The notes beneath the pieces were generated by a model. It was not told the origin of the DNA and searched no databases. It saw nothing but the letters and a program-made list of their open reading frames with translations. A stretch of DNA of 54,839 nucleotides from Ignavibacteriales bacterium (GTDB lineage: Bacteria; Bacteroidota; Ignavibacteria; Ignavibacteriales; Ignavibacteriaceae): the NCBI GenBank assembly GCA_012517155.1, contig JAAYVN010000004.1:1-54839 (forward strand), in the 5' to 3' direction. The position numbers were made by a program, and so were the translations under genes. This document shows positions 5,949 through 15,362 of the stretch, one piece after another (position 1 is the first letter of the stretch; every line of letters starts with the position of its first letter).

Positions 5949-8846
5949 GTGAAGATAAGAGTGACTATACTTCTATTTATGCTGGCGTTTGCCGGAAGTT
6001 TGTTCAGCCAGGCGATTAGTTATGAGGGACCGGCTGAGGGACGAGTGGATACGGGAGCTATAAATAATACATCATTATTTGAAAAATTCAATCCAATCAA
6101 TCCACCTAAGGAGAGAGTGATTAAGCATAAGGAAGATGTTGACCTCAAACCGATTTTTATCGAGACAGGTAATACAGTTATCCCAGAATCACCGTACTAT
6201 AATGATATAAGTGCGGTTAGAACTGAGGGAAAAGGAGATACAACGCAATCTGTGCTAGTGAAAAGTTTTCAGGGGATTCCAATGCAGAACGGGATACCGC
6301 CAGACCCATATATTGCTGTCGGACCTAACCATGTAATAGGAATTGTAAACAGCAGATTTGCTATATGGGACAAGAAAGGAAATCAGCTGGCAAGCATAGA
6401 TGCAGAGGGTTGGTATAACAGTGTACTCTTTAACAATGGAGCCTTCGATCCTAAGATTGCCTATGATCATTTTGCGGAGAGATGGATAATGGTTTATTTA
6501 CATCAAAATGATGCTAACACAACGTCGTACTTATTATTGAGTGTTTCAGATGACAGTGATCCAATGGGGACATGGTACAGCTGGGCATTACCAGGAAACA
6601 AGAATGGAATGACAACAACAACGAACTGGACAGATTATCAGGGAGTTGGATTTGATCATCAGGCAATATATATAACGGGCAATCAGTTCAATTTTGGTGG
6701 AGGATATGCATATTCAAAGTTAAGGATAATACCCAAAGCTCAATTGTATGCAAACACTGCAGGAAGAGTAATGTGGTTTGATTTGTGGAACATAAGGTAT
6801 CCGGGAGGAATCGGTGGTAATCCATTTGGAATCAGACCAACGATTGCATATGATGAGACAACGCCATATCCGTTGGTACTTAGTCCACAAGGGGGGGGTA
6901 ATTTTATTGCAATATATAAAGTTGCAAATCCAACTACTGCCCCTGTATTAACGGGTTCATATGTTATGGTGCAGAATTTCACTGTACCCCCGAACGCAAA
7001 TCAATTAGGAGGTAGTACAACCCTGATTGACGGAGGTACAACATGCCAGTTCAGATATGAGCCTATGTATATAGGTGGTTATTTATATACTGTACACGGC
7101 ATAAACAACCCAAGTGCAAGTGGTTACAGCGCTATGAGGTATTATAAGATTGATGTTCTGGGAAACAGCGTCAGTGAGACAGCAACGTTCGGAGGTAGCG
7201 GATTCTGGTACATGTATCCAACGGTTGCAGTTGACAAATCAGGTAATTTAGCTTTTTCGTTCAGCAGATCCGGAACGACCGAATATGCGGGAGCATATTA
7301 TTTAACGAAACCGGTAGGCTCGACAGCATCGACCTTTGAGAGTAAGCTTTTAGCACCCGGAAAAGGGAACTATGTTTTAACGTACGGTGGCACAAGGAAC
7401 CGCTGGGGAGATTATAATGGTATTTGGCTAGATCCAGAAACGAAGAGAGATTTCTGGATTCTGGCAGAATATGCATCAGCAACAAATCAATGGGGCACAT
7501 GGGTAGGACAGGTAAGGGTTGAATTAGAAGCGACGCCCTATTTGTACTCAGAAACGCAGGTTTCAAATTTCCAACCGACTGAAGAGAACACTGCCGGTGA
7601 CACTTTGGAGATTAAAATCAAGAATATGGGAGCGATGGACTTAGTAATAAACAATCTAAGTTTTACGACGAATAATTTCCGAATTATTGACAATGTTACC
7701 TATCCGCTGACGCTGATTCCTTACGAACAAACTTCTTTCAAAGTAGTATTTGAACCAAAGTCAGCCGGATACTTCAGCGATTCACTGGTTGTTACTTCGA
7801 ATGCGACATTAGTGGACAGGATTGAAGTTAACGGAAGAGGATTTCATATACTTCCAGTTTTACCGAACGGGATATATGCCTCAACAGGTTCAGGGAAGAC
7901 ATATAAATTTGATCCAACGAATATGAGCGCAGGGTTACTTGGAAATGCAAATTTTTTAGAAATAAAGAGCATTGCAATAAATCCGAAGACAAACATTATT
8001 TACGGGGTTGTAAGTGCAGATAACAATAACCGTTTAGTGAGAGTAAATGCAGACAGTGGTGATGCGTACGAATATATGCAGATAAAAACATTACAGCTAT
8101 CAACATTAGCTTTTGACTCGGCAGGGACATTGTATGGATCGACCAAGAATGGTATTTTATACAGAATTAATCTTGAGAACAAAACAGTTGATTCGCTATT
8201 CAAAATCAAATGTGATGTAAACTCACTGGCATTTGATCCGATCACAAATGAATTATTCGGAGTTATTTACAGGGCTATTGGATCACCGAGAGACAGAGTA
8301 TTTAAAGTAAACATGTCTACCGGAGACACAACGCTTCTGGGAGTGACCGGATTTAATGTTTTAATAAATGACATATCATTTGATGGGTCAGGCAATCTAT
8401 TTGGAATCAAGGGGGGAAGTTCAGTACCTTCAGATTTCTTCTCGATCAATAAAGAGACAGGAGCGGGGACGCTAATAGGGAGCCTTGGTGTAAACTATGT
8501 GACATCAATTGAATATGCACCAGGATTAACAGATGTTGCTGACGGAGAAGTTGGGAAGCCAGCTGAATTCAGTCTTGAACAGAACTATCCAAATCCGTTC
8601 AACCCCAGTACGGTTATAAAATACAGTTTACCGGAAGCATCTGCAGTTAAGTTGGTAGTTTATAACTTATTGGGTGAAGTTGTGAAAGTTTTAGTTGACG
8701 GATTTAAGAATTCGGGCAGGCATGAAGTTACATTCAACACTTCGGATGGAGGAATGACAAGCGGAATTTATTTCTATGAACTACGTGCCAAAGGGAACAG
8801 CGGAAAAGAACAAAGAGAAATCAAGAAAATGGTTTTAATGAAGTAG
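5949..8846 (+). CDS. Secreted protein with T9SS type A sorting domain
   Basis: The 965-residue protein starts at a GTG with AGAGG at 5937-5941 and has a signal peptide (about 1-20). Residues about 100-530 form a large beta-rich region. About 540-635 resemble a choice-of-anchor D / ASPM-SPD-2-Hydin (immunoglobulin-like) module. About 640-865 look like a propeller of repeated IAINPKTNIIYG-type strands. The C-terminal ~90 residues are a T9SS type A sorting domain opening with NYPNPFNPST, which directs export through the outer membrane and surface attachment or release. No catalytic motif was recognised, so its role may be adhesive or binding. An eight-G run lies at 6891-6898. A strong terminator follows. 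Confidence 0.85.
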   Translation: MKIRVTILLFMLAFAGSLFSQAISYEGPAEGRVDTGAINNTSLFEKFNPINPPKERVIKHKEDVDLKPIFIETGNTVIPESPYYNDISAVRTEGKGDTTQSVLVKSFQGIPMQNGIPPDPYIAVGPNHVIGIVNSRFAIWDKKGNQLASIDAEGWYNSVLFNNGAFDPKIAYDHFAERWIMVYLHQNDANTTSYLLLSVSDDSDPMGTWYSWALPGNKNGMTTTTNWTDYQGVGFDHQAIYITGNQFNFGGGYAYSKLRIIPKAQLYANTAGRVMWFDLWNIRYPGGIGGNPFGIRPTIAYDETTPYPLVLSPQGGGNFIAIYKVANPTTAPVLTGSYVMVQNFTVPPNANQLGGSTTLIDGGTTCQFRYEPMYIGGYLYTVHGINNPSASGYSAMRYYKIDVLGNSVSETATFGGSGFWYMYPTVAVDKSGNLAFSFSRSGTTEYAGAYYLTKPVGSTASTFESKLLAPGKGNYVLTYGGTRNRWGDYNGIWLDPETKRDFWILAEYASATNQWGTWVGQVRVELEATPYLYSETQVSNFQPTEENTAGDTLEIKIKNMGAMDLVINNLSFTTNNFRIIDNVTYPLTLIPYEQTSFKVVFEPKSAGYFSDSLVVTSNATLVDRIEVNGRGFHILPVLPNGIYASTGSGKTYKFDPTNMSAGLLGNANFLEIKSIAINPKTNIIYGVVSADNNNRLVRVNADSGDAYEYMQIKTLQLSTLAFDSAGTLYGSTKNGILYRINLENKTVDSLFKIKCDVNSLAFDPITNELFGVIYRAIGSPRDRVFKVNMSTGDTTLLGVTGFNVLINDISFDGSGNLFGIKGGSSVPSDFFSINKETGAGTLIGSLGVNYVTSIEYAPGLTDVADGEVGKPAEFSLEQNYPNPFNPSTVIKYSLPEASAVKLVVYNLLGEVVKVLVDGFKNSGRHEVTFNTSDGGMTSGIYFYELRAKGNSGKEQREIKKMVLMK

Positions 8847-8868
8847 TTTGTTTCATAAAACTATTCAC

Positions 8869-8904
8869 AAAGGCAGTGGAGTGAAAATTTCACTGCCTTT
8901 TTTT
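8869..8904 (+). terminator. Intrinsic terminator after T9SS protein gene
   Basis: A perfect 10-bp stem (AAAGGCAGTG at 8869-8878, CACTGCCTTT at 8891-8900) with a 12-nt loop is followed by further T residues. It separates the secreted-protein gene from the era operon. Confidence 0.88.
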
Positions 8905-8984
8905 ATTCCATAAATAACCTTTAATAACTCACGTAATTTGATTAATTTTACAAGTTATTTGAAAAAATTTTAACGAGAAAAGAA

Positions 8985-9896
8985 ATGAAGCATAAAGCAG
9001 GATATGTCTCTATAATCGGGAAACCGAATGCGGGTAAGTCCACCTTATTAAATGCGCTATTAAAGCAAAAAATATCCATAGTAAGTGACAAACCTCAGAC
9101 GACCAGAAAGACAGTGCTTGGGATATTATCGGAGGAAGACTACCAGATAATATTTCTGGATACTCCGGGGATATTAAATCCCAAATATTTACTGCAAGAA
9201 AAGATGGAGGAATTCATCAAGAGGTCGATTGATGATGCGGATATTTTACTTTTTATATATGATGTTTCCACAGAAAAAGAAATAAAGAATTTATTTGGTG
9301 AGAAGAATCTACTGAGACTTCTAAACCAGACATCCACTCCAAAAGTACTTTTGCTTAACAAGGTAGATTTATCCAGCGAGGAAAAGGTAAAGAAGTTAAT
9401 CGAGGAAGCGGAAGAACACAAATTATTTACGAAGATAATTCCGGTTTCTGCACTTTTAAATTTTAATACGGACAGTGTAAGAGAAACGATACTGAGTTAT
9501 ATACCAGAGCATCCAAAGTATTATCCAGAGGACATTACTTCAAGCGAAAATGAAAGATTTTTTGTGGGGGAGATAGTTAGAGAGAAGATATTTGAACTAT
9601 ACAGGGATGAAATACCCTACTCGTGTGAAACAGCGGTAGAAGAATTCAAGGAAAGGGAAAGCGGGAAATATTATATAAGTGTAATGATTTTTGTTGAAAA
9701 GGATTCGCAGAAGAAAATAATAATTGGAAAAGGGGGAGCACAGATAAAGAAACTGGGAGAGTTATCGAGGAAGGATGTAGAAATATTTCTTGATAAAGAA
9801 GTATATCTTGAGCTAAGAGTAAAGGTAAGAGAAAACTGGCGGAGTAATGAGGCAATGATGAAACAATTCGGATACGCTCAGCCAAAGGATAATTAA
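8985..9896 (+). CDS. era: GTPase Era
   Basis: Era is an essential GTPase that binds the 3' end of 16S rRNA during 30S subunit assembly. The 303-residue protein, of standard length, has the G1 P-loop GKPNAGKST (12-20), the G2 region around the QTTR of residues 38-41, G3 DTPG (59-62) and G4 NKVD (125-128). The C-terminal KH RNA-binding domain has IIGKGGAQIK at about 246-255. It is the first gene of an 11-gene co-directional block running to 19281. It is preceded by a terminator and about 80 bp that may hold its promoter, although no exact TAnnTTTG box was found there. Confidence 0.97.
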   Translation: MKHKAGYVSIIGKPNAGKSTLLNALLKQKISIVSDKPQTTRKTVLGILSEEDYQIIFLDTPGILNPKYLLQEKMEEFIKRSIDDADILLFIYDVSTEKEIKNLFGEKNLLRLLNQTSTPKVLLLNKVDLSSEEKVKKLIEEAEEHKLFTKIIPVSALLNFNTDSVRETILSYIPEHPKYYPEDITSSENERFFVGEIVREKIFELYRDEIPYSCETAVEEFKERESGKYYISVMIFVEKDSQKKIIIGKGGAQIKKLGELSRKDVEIFLDKEVYLELRVKVRENWRSNEAMMKQFGYAQPKDN

Positions 9897-9915
9897 AGCG
9901 AGGGGAAAAACGGGA

Positions 9916-10845
9916 TTGAAGATCAGCAGGACAAGAATAGCAGAGAGCGCTTTATTCTTTAACACAGTGATATGGGGGGGCACATTTGTATTAATAAAGA
10001 GTGCATTAACCGATTCATCGCCAATGCTTTTTGTCACTGTAAGATTTGCGATAGCAACCGCAGTATTGCTACCGTTAATGTATAAAAGTCTTTTGAATGT
10101 GAGCAAGAGACAGATAATTCAGGGAATAACGTTAGGGTTTTTATTGTATTTGGGTTTCATATTGCAGACAGTAGGATTAACCACGACGACAGCTACAAAG
10201 TCGGCATTTATTACCGGGACTTTTGTTCTTTTTACGCCGATTCTTGAAATGATAATGGAGAGAAGAAAACCGACAACTGCGAATGTAATCAGTATATTTT
10301 TAGTAGTGACGGGCTTAACTTTTCTTTCAAGCGGCGGGGAGACGGTATATGATGTATTCAATGAAATTGGGAGCGATTTTTCGACAGGAGATTTCCTTAC
10401 GCTTATATGTGCATTTACATTTGCGCTTTATATAGTTTATTTAGACAAGATCAGCAGTGAGAACGATCACCGATTTTTGACATTGACACAGGTGGGGACA
10501 ACTTTTGTGCTGGCAGGAATTTCAACCTTAGTGTTTCCAGCCGCAGGAGGAGAGGAAATCAGATTAAACCTGACGAATAACCTTGTTTTTGTATTATTGT
10601 ATACTTCACTACTGGCAACTGTGCTGAATTTATTTTTAACGACTAAATATCAGCCCGTAGTAACGCCAACAAAAGCAGGGCTGATTTTTTCGATGGAACC
10701 GATATTTGCCGCAGTATTTGCATTTATGATTTTAAATGAAAGACCAACAATGTTTGTATTAACCGGGGCGTTGTTAATATTTTCAGGAGTGATAATTTCG
10801 GAGATATGCAAGTCTGCTGATAAAAAAGAGATAAGAAGAGAGTGA
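9916..10845 (+). CDS. DMT-family (EamA) transporter
   Basis: This 309-residue inner-membrane protein has about 10 hydrophobic segments arranged as two EamA repeats. The first opens with LFFNTVIWGGTFVLIKSAL and the second ends near the conserved SMEPIFAAVFAFMILNE (about 262-278). Members export metabolites or amino acids; the substrate is unknown. The start is a TTG at 9916 with AGGGG at 9901-9905; no ATG fits the first membrane segment. It follows era by 19 bp and precedes acyP by 4 bp, so it is likely co-transcribed. A seven-G run lies at 9974-9980. Confidence 0.85.
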   Translation: MKISRTRIAESALFFNTVIWGGTFVLIKSALTDSSPMLFVTVRFAIATAVLLPLMYKSLLNVSKRQIIQGITLGFLLYLGFILQTVGLTTTTATKSAFITGTFVLFTPILEMIMERRKPTTANVISIFLVVTGLTFLSSGGETVYDVFNEIGSDFSTGDFLTLICAFTFALYIVYLDKISSENDHRFLTLTQVGTTFVLAGISTLVFPAAGGEEIRLNLTNNLVFVLLYTSLLATVLNLFLTTKYQPVVTPTKAGLIFSMEPIFAAVFAFMILNERPTMFVLTGALLIFSGVIISEICKSADKKEIRRE

Positions 10846-10849
10846 AGAA

Positions 10850-11119
10850 TTGGAACGCGCAGAAATAATTGTAAACGGGCTGGTACAAGGAGTTGGATTC
10901 AGATACTTTGTATACAGGAATGCAGTAAGATTAAATTTGAAAGGATACGTAAAAAATCTTTACACAGGGGAAGTAGTAACTGAGGCAGAGGGGGAGAAAT
11001 GGGCAATTGAGGAATTGTTCAAGGAAATCAAGAAGGGTCCGCAATATTCCAGAGTAAAGAATTCAAGTATTGTTTGGACGAGTTACAATAATGAATTTTC
11101 AATATTTGAGATAAGGTAA
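10850..11119 (+). CDS. acyP: Acylphosphatase
   Basis: This small cytoplasmic enzyme hydrolyses the carboxyl-phosphate bond of acyl phosphates. The 89 residues match the family length. The GVGFR motif carries the phosphate-binding R18, and N36 in GYVKNL is the usual catalytic asparagine. The start is a TTG at 10850, four bases after the upstream stop. The stop shares one base with the ATG of ispF (TAATG), showing tight coupling. Confidence 0.93.
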   Translation: MERAEIIVNGLVQGVGFRYFVYRNAVRLNLKGYVKNLYTGEVVTEAEGEKWAIEELFKEIKKGPQYSRVKNSSIVWTSYNNEFSIFEIR

Positions 11120-11604
11120 TGAATAAATACAGAATTGGTCAAGGGTTTGATGTACATGAATTTCAGGAGGGGAGGAAACTGTTTCTGGGCGGAGTAGAGA
11201 TTCCATATAAGACAGGATTACTAGGGCATAGTGATGCAGACGTATTATTGCATGCAATATGTGACGCTCTGTTAGGTGCGCTTGCTTTAGGGGATATTGG
11301 AGTTCATTTTCCAAATACCGATGAGAGATTCAAGGGAATAGACAGTAAAGAGTTATTACGCCAGGTAATGAATCTGATAAAGTCAAAAGGATACAGGGTT
11401 GTCAATACAGACAGCACTCTAATACTTCAGAAGCCGAAAATTGCGGAATATGTTCCCGAGATGCAGAGGATAATTTCGGAGATTATTGAAGTTGAGACAG
11501 ACAGAGTTTCCATAAAAGCTACTACCTCGGAAAAGATGGGTTTCACAGGAAGAGAAGAGGGAGCGGTGGCACAGTCAATAGCATTGTTGAAATATACCAA
11601 GTAA
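11119..11604 (+). CDS. ispF: 2-C-methyl-D-erythritol 2,4-cyclodiphosphate synthase
   Basis: IspF catalyses the fifth step of the MEP isoprenoid pathway, converting CDP-ME 2-phosphate to MEcPP and CMP. The 161-residue protein has the divalent-metal ligands D11, H13 and H45 in GFDVHEF and GHSDADVLLHAICD. It also carries the FPNTD substrate loop and the C-terminal KATTSEKMGFTGREEG signature. No other MEP gene is nearby. Its start overlaps acyP by one base and dedA follows by 2 bp. Confidence 0.97.
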   Translation: MNKYRIGQGFDVHEFQEGRKLFLGGVEIPYKTGLLGHSDADVLLHAICDALLGALALGDIGVHFPNTDERFKGIDSKELLRQVMNLIKSKGYRVVNTDSTLILQKPKIAEYVPEMQRIISEIIEVETDRVSIKATTSEKMGFTGREEGAVAQSIALLKYTK

Positions 11605-11606
11605 TA

Positions 11607-12218
11607 ATGTTCGAAGAAATTCTAAATTCAATGACAACATTCAGCCCATTGATAATATACAGTGTGCTGCTGGTAATGCCATTTGTAGAAAACGTTTTTC
11701 CACCTGCACCAAGTGATTTTATAGTGGCTCTTGGGGGAACTCTGATAGTGTCGGGAACAATTAACTTTATTCCGGCACTGATTATTACGAGTATCGGGAG
11801 TGAAGCCGGTTTTCTGTTTTTGTATTATCTCGGGACACAAACTGATAAGAAATTAGTAAGGAAGGGGAAGGTAAAATTCATATCGGTGGCAGCGTTAAAT
11901 ACAGCTGAAGAATGGTTCCAAAAGTATGGAATGATGATGGTCTTATTCAACAGGTTTATTCCGGGGATAAGATCAGTAATTTCGTTTTTTACTGGACTAA
12001 GTGAGATAGAATTTAAGAAGACGCTGATACTTTCAACCGTCAGTGCTATTCTATGGAATATAATATTACTCGGGCTGGGATACATTTTTGCCAGGAATCT
12101 AAACAAAATAGATTACATATTAAGCACATACTCAGCAGTAGTGCTTTCAATAGTTGTCATTTTGATTGTACTAGCAATTCTAAAATATATATTAAACAAA
12201 AAAAAGGGGAAAAAGTGA
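11607..12218 (+). CDS. DedA-family inner membrane protein
   Basis: This 203-residue polytopic protein belongs to the DedA/VTT family of undecaprenyl-phosphate and lipid flippases linked to membrane homeostasis. It has the family hallmarks: an acidic-proline motif ENVFPPAPSDF near residues 28-38 and FNRFIPGIRSVISFFTG (about 113-129), with the conserved Arg-Pro-Gly. It is co-transcribed with ispF and lnt, and its stop overlaps the lnt GTG start by four bases (GTGA). Confidence 0.9.
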   Translation: MFEEILNSMTTFSPLIIYSVLLVMPFVENVFPPAPSDFIVALGGTLIVSGTINFIPALIITSIGSEAGFLFLYYLGTQTDKKLVRKGKVKFISVAALNTAEEWFQKYGMMMVLFNRFIPGIRSVISFFTGLSEIEFKKTLILSTVSAILWNIILLGLGYIFARNLNKIDYILSTYSAVVLSIVVILIVLAILKYILNKKKGKK

Positions 12219-13861
12219 AATTCCTGTTTAACAAAAGTTTCCGTACAGCAGAGGAAAAAGTAAAGCTTAAGAAAGAGAGACTTCTGCTGATTATGGGGGG
12301 GATAATAACAGGAATGGCGTTTCCTCCAATACCATTTAATTTTTTAGTTTTTTTGGGATTAGTGCCCTACTTAATGGTAATAACAAAAAGAGAGAGGTTG
12401 ATAGATATCAACAGGGGGACTTATTTATTCGGTTTCGTTTTTTCATTCACGACTATCTACTGGGTGGGTGCATTCACTGAAGCGAGAGATCCATTCCTTA
12501 TGATAGCCGGGGGTTTTCTTTTCTTTGCAAATCCGATATTATTTTTAATTCCGTCCACCTTATATTATTTTACAAAGAAACACATAAATGAAAAAGCGGC
12601 AATCTGGTTATTCCCATTTTTCTGGGTAGTTTATGAATATGTAACAATGAGTACTGATTTAAGATTCCCGTGGATATTATTAGGGAATTCGCTACCTGAC
12701 TATAATCTATATATACAGATTGCAGATATAACCGGAGTGCTAGGGATAAGTTTAGTAGTAGTATATATAAACATTTTCCTATTTAAAATATTTGAGAGAT
12801 ACCGAAGCGAGAAAAAAATCTCACCGTTTTACTCTTTGCTACTTGGATTATTTGTTTTAATTCCAATAATATACAGTATTGCAAAAATAAACAACCTTAC
12901 TTTTGAAGAGAAAAAAGTTAAAGTGGGGATAGTTCAACCGAACCTGGATCCATATGAAAAGTGGTCAGGGGGGAGTCTCGAGGAGATTACAGGTAATTAC
13001 TTAAAAATGTCAAGAGAAGCAGTAAAGGAAGGGGCAAGAATAATTTTCTTTCCAGAGACTGCGCTTCCAGTTTATTTATTAAACGGTGCATACGGGCACA
13101 TTGTAGACTCATTATACAATTTTGTGAGTAACAACAATGTTTATTTGCTCACAGGAATGCCTGATTTCAGATTTCACGGGAAAAAGGAAGATGCACCACC
13201 CAATGCAAAATACAGCGATATCGGAGAATTTTACTACACAACACATAATGCAATATATTTATTTCCACCAACCAGAGGACAAATACAAAAATATGGGAAA
13301 ATTAAGTTAGTACCTTTTGGAGAAAAAACTCCTTTTGCCGATCAAATACCTTTTTTAGGGTCGTTAATAAAGTGGGGAGTGGGTTTATCAGGGTGGAATG
13401 TAGGATACGATACGTCATTATTTAAGCTCACGATTGATAATGATACAATCAAGATATTCGGGGCTGTATGTTATGAGTCAGCGTTTCCGGACTATGTAGC
13501 AGACTATTCGAGCAAGGGGGTAAATATGATTGCGATACTGACAAATGACAGCTGGTATGGAAAAACAAGCGGACCTTATCAACACATGAAGATGGGGATA
13601 CTAAGGGCAATAGAGAACAGAAAAACAGTTATCCGCGCAGCAAATGGAGGGATTAGCTGCATTATAAGTCCTTATGGAGAAGTTGAAAAAGAGAGTGAAT
13701 TGTTTGAAAAGGCTATATTAACAGGTGAAGTAAGATTGAATGATTACGAAACATTTTACACCCAAAATCCAAGATTAATTCCGGGGATAGCACTTACTAT
13801 AGCGGTATGGATTAGCGGTTTAGTAATAATAAAGAGAATCAAGAAAAAAGTTAAGATATAA
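12215..13861 (+). CDS. lnt: Apolipoprotein N-acyltransferase
   Basis: Lnt N-acylates the diacylated cysteine of lipoproteins in the inner membrane. The protein has several N-terminal membrane spans followed by a nitrilase-fold domain with E281 (FPETALP), K362 (GKIKLVPFGE) and C419 (CYESAFP), matching the E-K-C triad. I place the start at GTG 12215, giving 548 residues: it has AGGGGA at 12205-12210 and a four-base GTGA overlap with dedA. A longer frame from ATG 12053 would lie wholly over dedA and adds unlike, cysteine-rich residues. A seven-G run sits at about 12295-12301. Confidence 0.93.
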   Translation: MKFLFNKSFRTAEEKVKLKKERLLLIMGGIITGMAFPPIPFNFLVFLGLVPYLMVITKRERLIDINRGTYLFGFVFSFTTIYWVGAFTEARDPFLMIAGGFLFFANPILFLIPSTLYYFTKKHINEKAAIWLFPFFWVVYEYVTMSTDLRFPWILLGNSLPDYNLYIQIADITGVLGISLVVVYINIFLFKIFERYRSEKKISPFYSLLLGLFVLIPIIYSIAKINNLTFEEKKVKVGIVQPNLDPYEKWSGGSLEEITGNYLKMSREAVKEGARIIFFPETALPVYLLNGAYGHIVDSLYNFVSNNNVYLLTGMPDFRFHGKKEDAPPNAKYSDIGEFYYTTHNAIYLFPPTRGQIQKYGKIKLVPFGEKTPFADQIPFLGSLIKWGVGLSGWNVGYDTSLFKLTIDNDTIKIFGAVCYESAFPDYVADYSSKGVNMIAILTNDSWYGKTSGPYQHMKMGILRAIENRKTVIRAANGGISCIISPYGEVEKESELFEKAILTGEVRLNDYETFYTQNPRLIPGIALTIAVWISGLVIIKRIKKKVKI

Positions 13862-13874
13862 AGGACTGATCAGG

Positions 13875-14903
13875 ATGAAAATTATTGATTTAAGGAGTGA
13901 TACAGTAACGAGACCCTCAGAGGAAATGCGAAGGGCGATGTATAATGCAGAAGTTGGAGACGATGTATTCAAAGAAGATCCGACAATAAATGAATTACAG
14001 GAATATGCAGCTAATTTACTAGGTAAGGAGGGGGCTTTATATGTTCCAAGCGGGACGATGGGAAACCAGATATGTTTAAGAGTACTGACAGAACCGGGGG
14101 ATGAAGTAATATGTGAAAAAGATGCACACATATTCAATTATGAATCAGCGTCACCGGCAGCATTAAGCGGGATTCAATTATTCCCAGTTGAAGGGAAAAA
14201 CGGGGTAATGCCAGAGGACAAGGTTGAGGAGGCAATAAGGCCTAAGTCAGCTTATTACATGCCAAGGACGAAAGTTATAGAGATAGAGAACACACATAAC
14301 AGAGCAAGTGGCGCTATACAACCAATGGAGAGTATAAAAAAGATAGGTGAGATTGCCAGAAAATATGAGTTATTTTATCATTTAGACGGAGCGAGGATAT
14401 GGAACGCATCAGTTGCAACGGGAATAAATGTAAAAGAGTACGCTGCGGAATTTGATACAATATCCTGCTGCCTATCGAAGGGATTAGGAGCACCAGTGGG
14501 AAGTTTGATAGCGGGGGAGAAGAATTTTATTGAAAAGGCGTTCAGGATAAGAAAATCCTGGGGCGGGGGAATGAGACAGGCGGGAGTTCTGGCAGCAGCG
14601 GGATTATATGCACTTAAAAATAATTTTAAGAAACTAAGTGAGGATCATGAAAAGGCGAAAATGATCTTAAACTGGATAAACAGCAATCCATCATTAGAAG
14701 TAGAAAAAGCTGCAGTTCAAACAAATATTATTATATTTAAACCTTTAATATTGACAGTTGAGCAAGCTATTCAAAAAGGAAAAGAAAGCGGACTTTTAAT
14801 GTCAACGGGAAAGAAAGACAGTTTAAGGATTGTAACACATCTGGATGTTACCTTTGAAGATATACAGGAAGCCATTTCAAGAATGGAAAAAATATTCAAT
14901 TAG
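13875..14903 (+). CDS. ltaE: Low-specificity L-threonine aldolase
   Basis: This PLP enzyme cleaves L-threonine or L-allo-threonine to glycine and acetaldehyde. The 342-residue fold-type I protein has the N-terminal IDLRSDTVTRP, H85 (DAHIFNYE, stacking on the cofactor), the HLDGARIWNA aspartate block (about 169-178) and the Schiff-base lysine K202 in SCCLSKGLGAPVGS. It sits inside the era-yihY block, 13 bp after lnt and 3 bp before a thioesterase gene. A glycine supply role beside purL (glycine feeds purine synthesis) is possible but only inferred. Confidence 0.93.
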   Translation: MKIIDLRSDTVTRPSEEMRRAMYNAEVGDDVFKEDPTINELQEYAANLLGKEGALYVPSGTMGNQICLRVLTEPGDEVICEKDAHIFNYESASPAALSGIQLFPVEGKNGVMPEDKVEEAIRPKSAYYMPRTKVIEIENTHNRASGAIQPMESIKKIGEIARKYELFYHLDGARIWNASVATGINVKEYAAEFDTISCCLSKGLGAPVGSLIAGEKNFIEKAFRIRKSWGGGMRQAGVLAAAGLYALKNNFKKLSEDHEKAKMILNWINSNPSLEVEKAAVQTNIIIFKPLILTVEQAIQKGKESGLLMSTGKKDSLRIVTHLDVTFEDIQEAISRMEKIFN

Positions 14904-14906
14904 AAG

Positions 14907-15362
14907 ATGGAAAAAGGATACAAACACAAAATAGAATTAAAAGTTCGTTTCAATGAAGTTGATATGCTGGGGGTGTGCAACAATGCAGTGTACATAACAT
15001 ACTTTGAGGAAGCAAGACTTGAATATACAAAAGAGATGGGATTGATTCCCGAGAAGGGGATATTCGAGGATGGCAATTTATATTTTATGGTGCATAATGA
15101 AGTGAATTACAGAGCGCATGCACATTATGGTGATGAATTAGAGATCTATTCCAAAATCTCATATATAAAAAATTCCTCATTTGGGTTTGACCATTTAGTA
15201 GTCAATAAACAGAGTAAAGAAAAAATTGCGGACGGGAAGGGAGTAATTGTTTATGTAGATCCTGTAACGAGAAAGTCGACGAGATTACCTGAAAGTTTTT
15301 GTGAAGCAGTAAAGCATTTTGAGCCGAGTGTACAAATACTAAGAAATGAAAGAGAGGGTTAG
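14907..15362 (+). CDS. Acyl-CoA thioesterase, YbgC/FadM-like hotdog
   Basis: The 151-residue protein is a single 4HBT hotdog domain of the YbgC/FadM type: RFNEVDMLGVCNNAVYITYFEEARLEY at the N-terminus carries the catalytic-loop aspartate (D19), with the usual His of DxxGxxHH replaced by Cys-Asn-Asn. It probably hydrolyses acyl-CoA or acyl-ACP thioesters in the cytoplasm. The stop is immediately followed by the start of the exonuclease gene. The altered loop residues make the substrate uncertain. Confidence 0.85.
   Translation: MEKGYKHKIELKVRFNEVDMLGVCNNAVYITYFEEARLEYTKEMGLIPEKGIFEDGNLYFMVHNEVNYRAHAHYGDELEIYSKISYIKNSSFGFDHLVVNKQSKEKIADGKGVIVYVDPVTRKSTRLPESFCEAVKHFEPSVQILRNEREG

Noticed and set aside
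12053-12214. N-terminal extension of Lnt from ATG 12053
   Set aside because: It lies inside dedA in another frame and has non-homologous sequence; GTG 12215 with AGGGGA and GTGA overlap is better.
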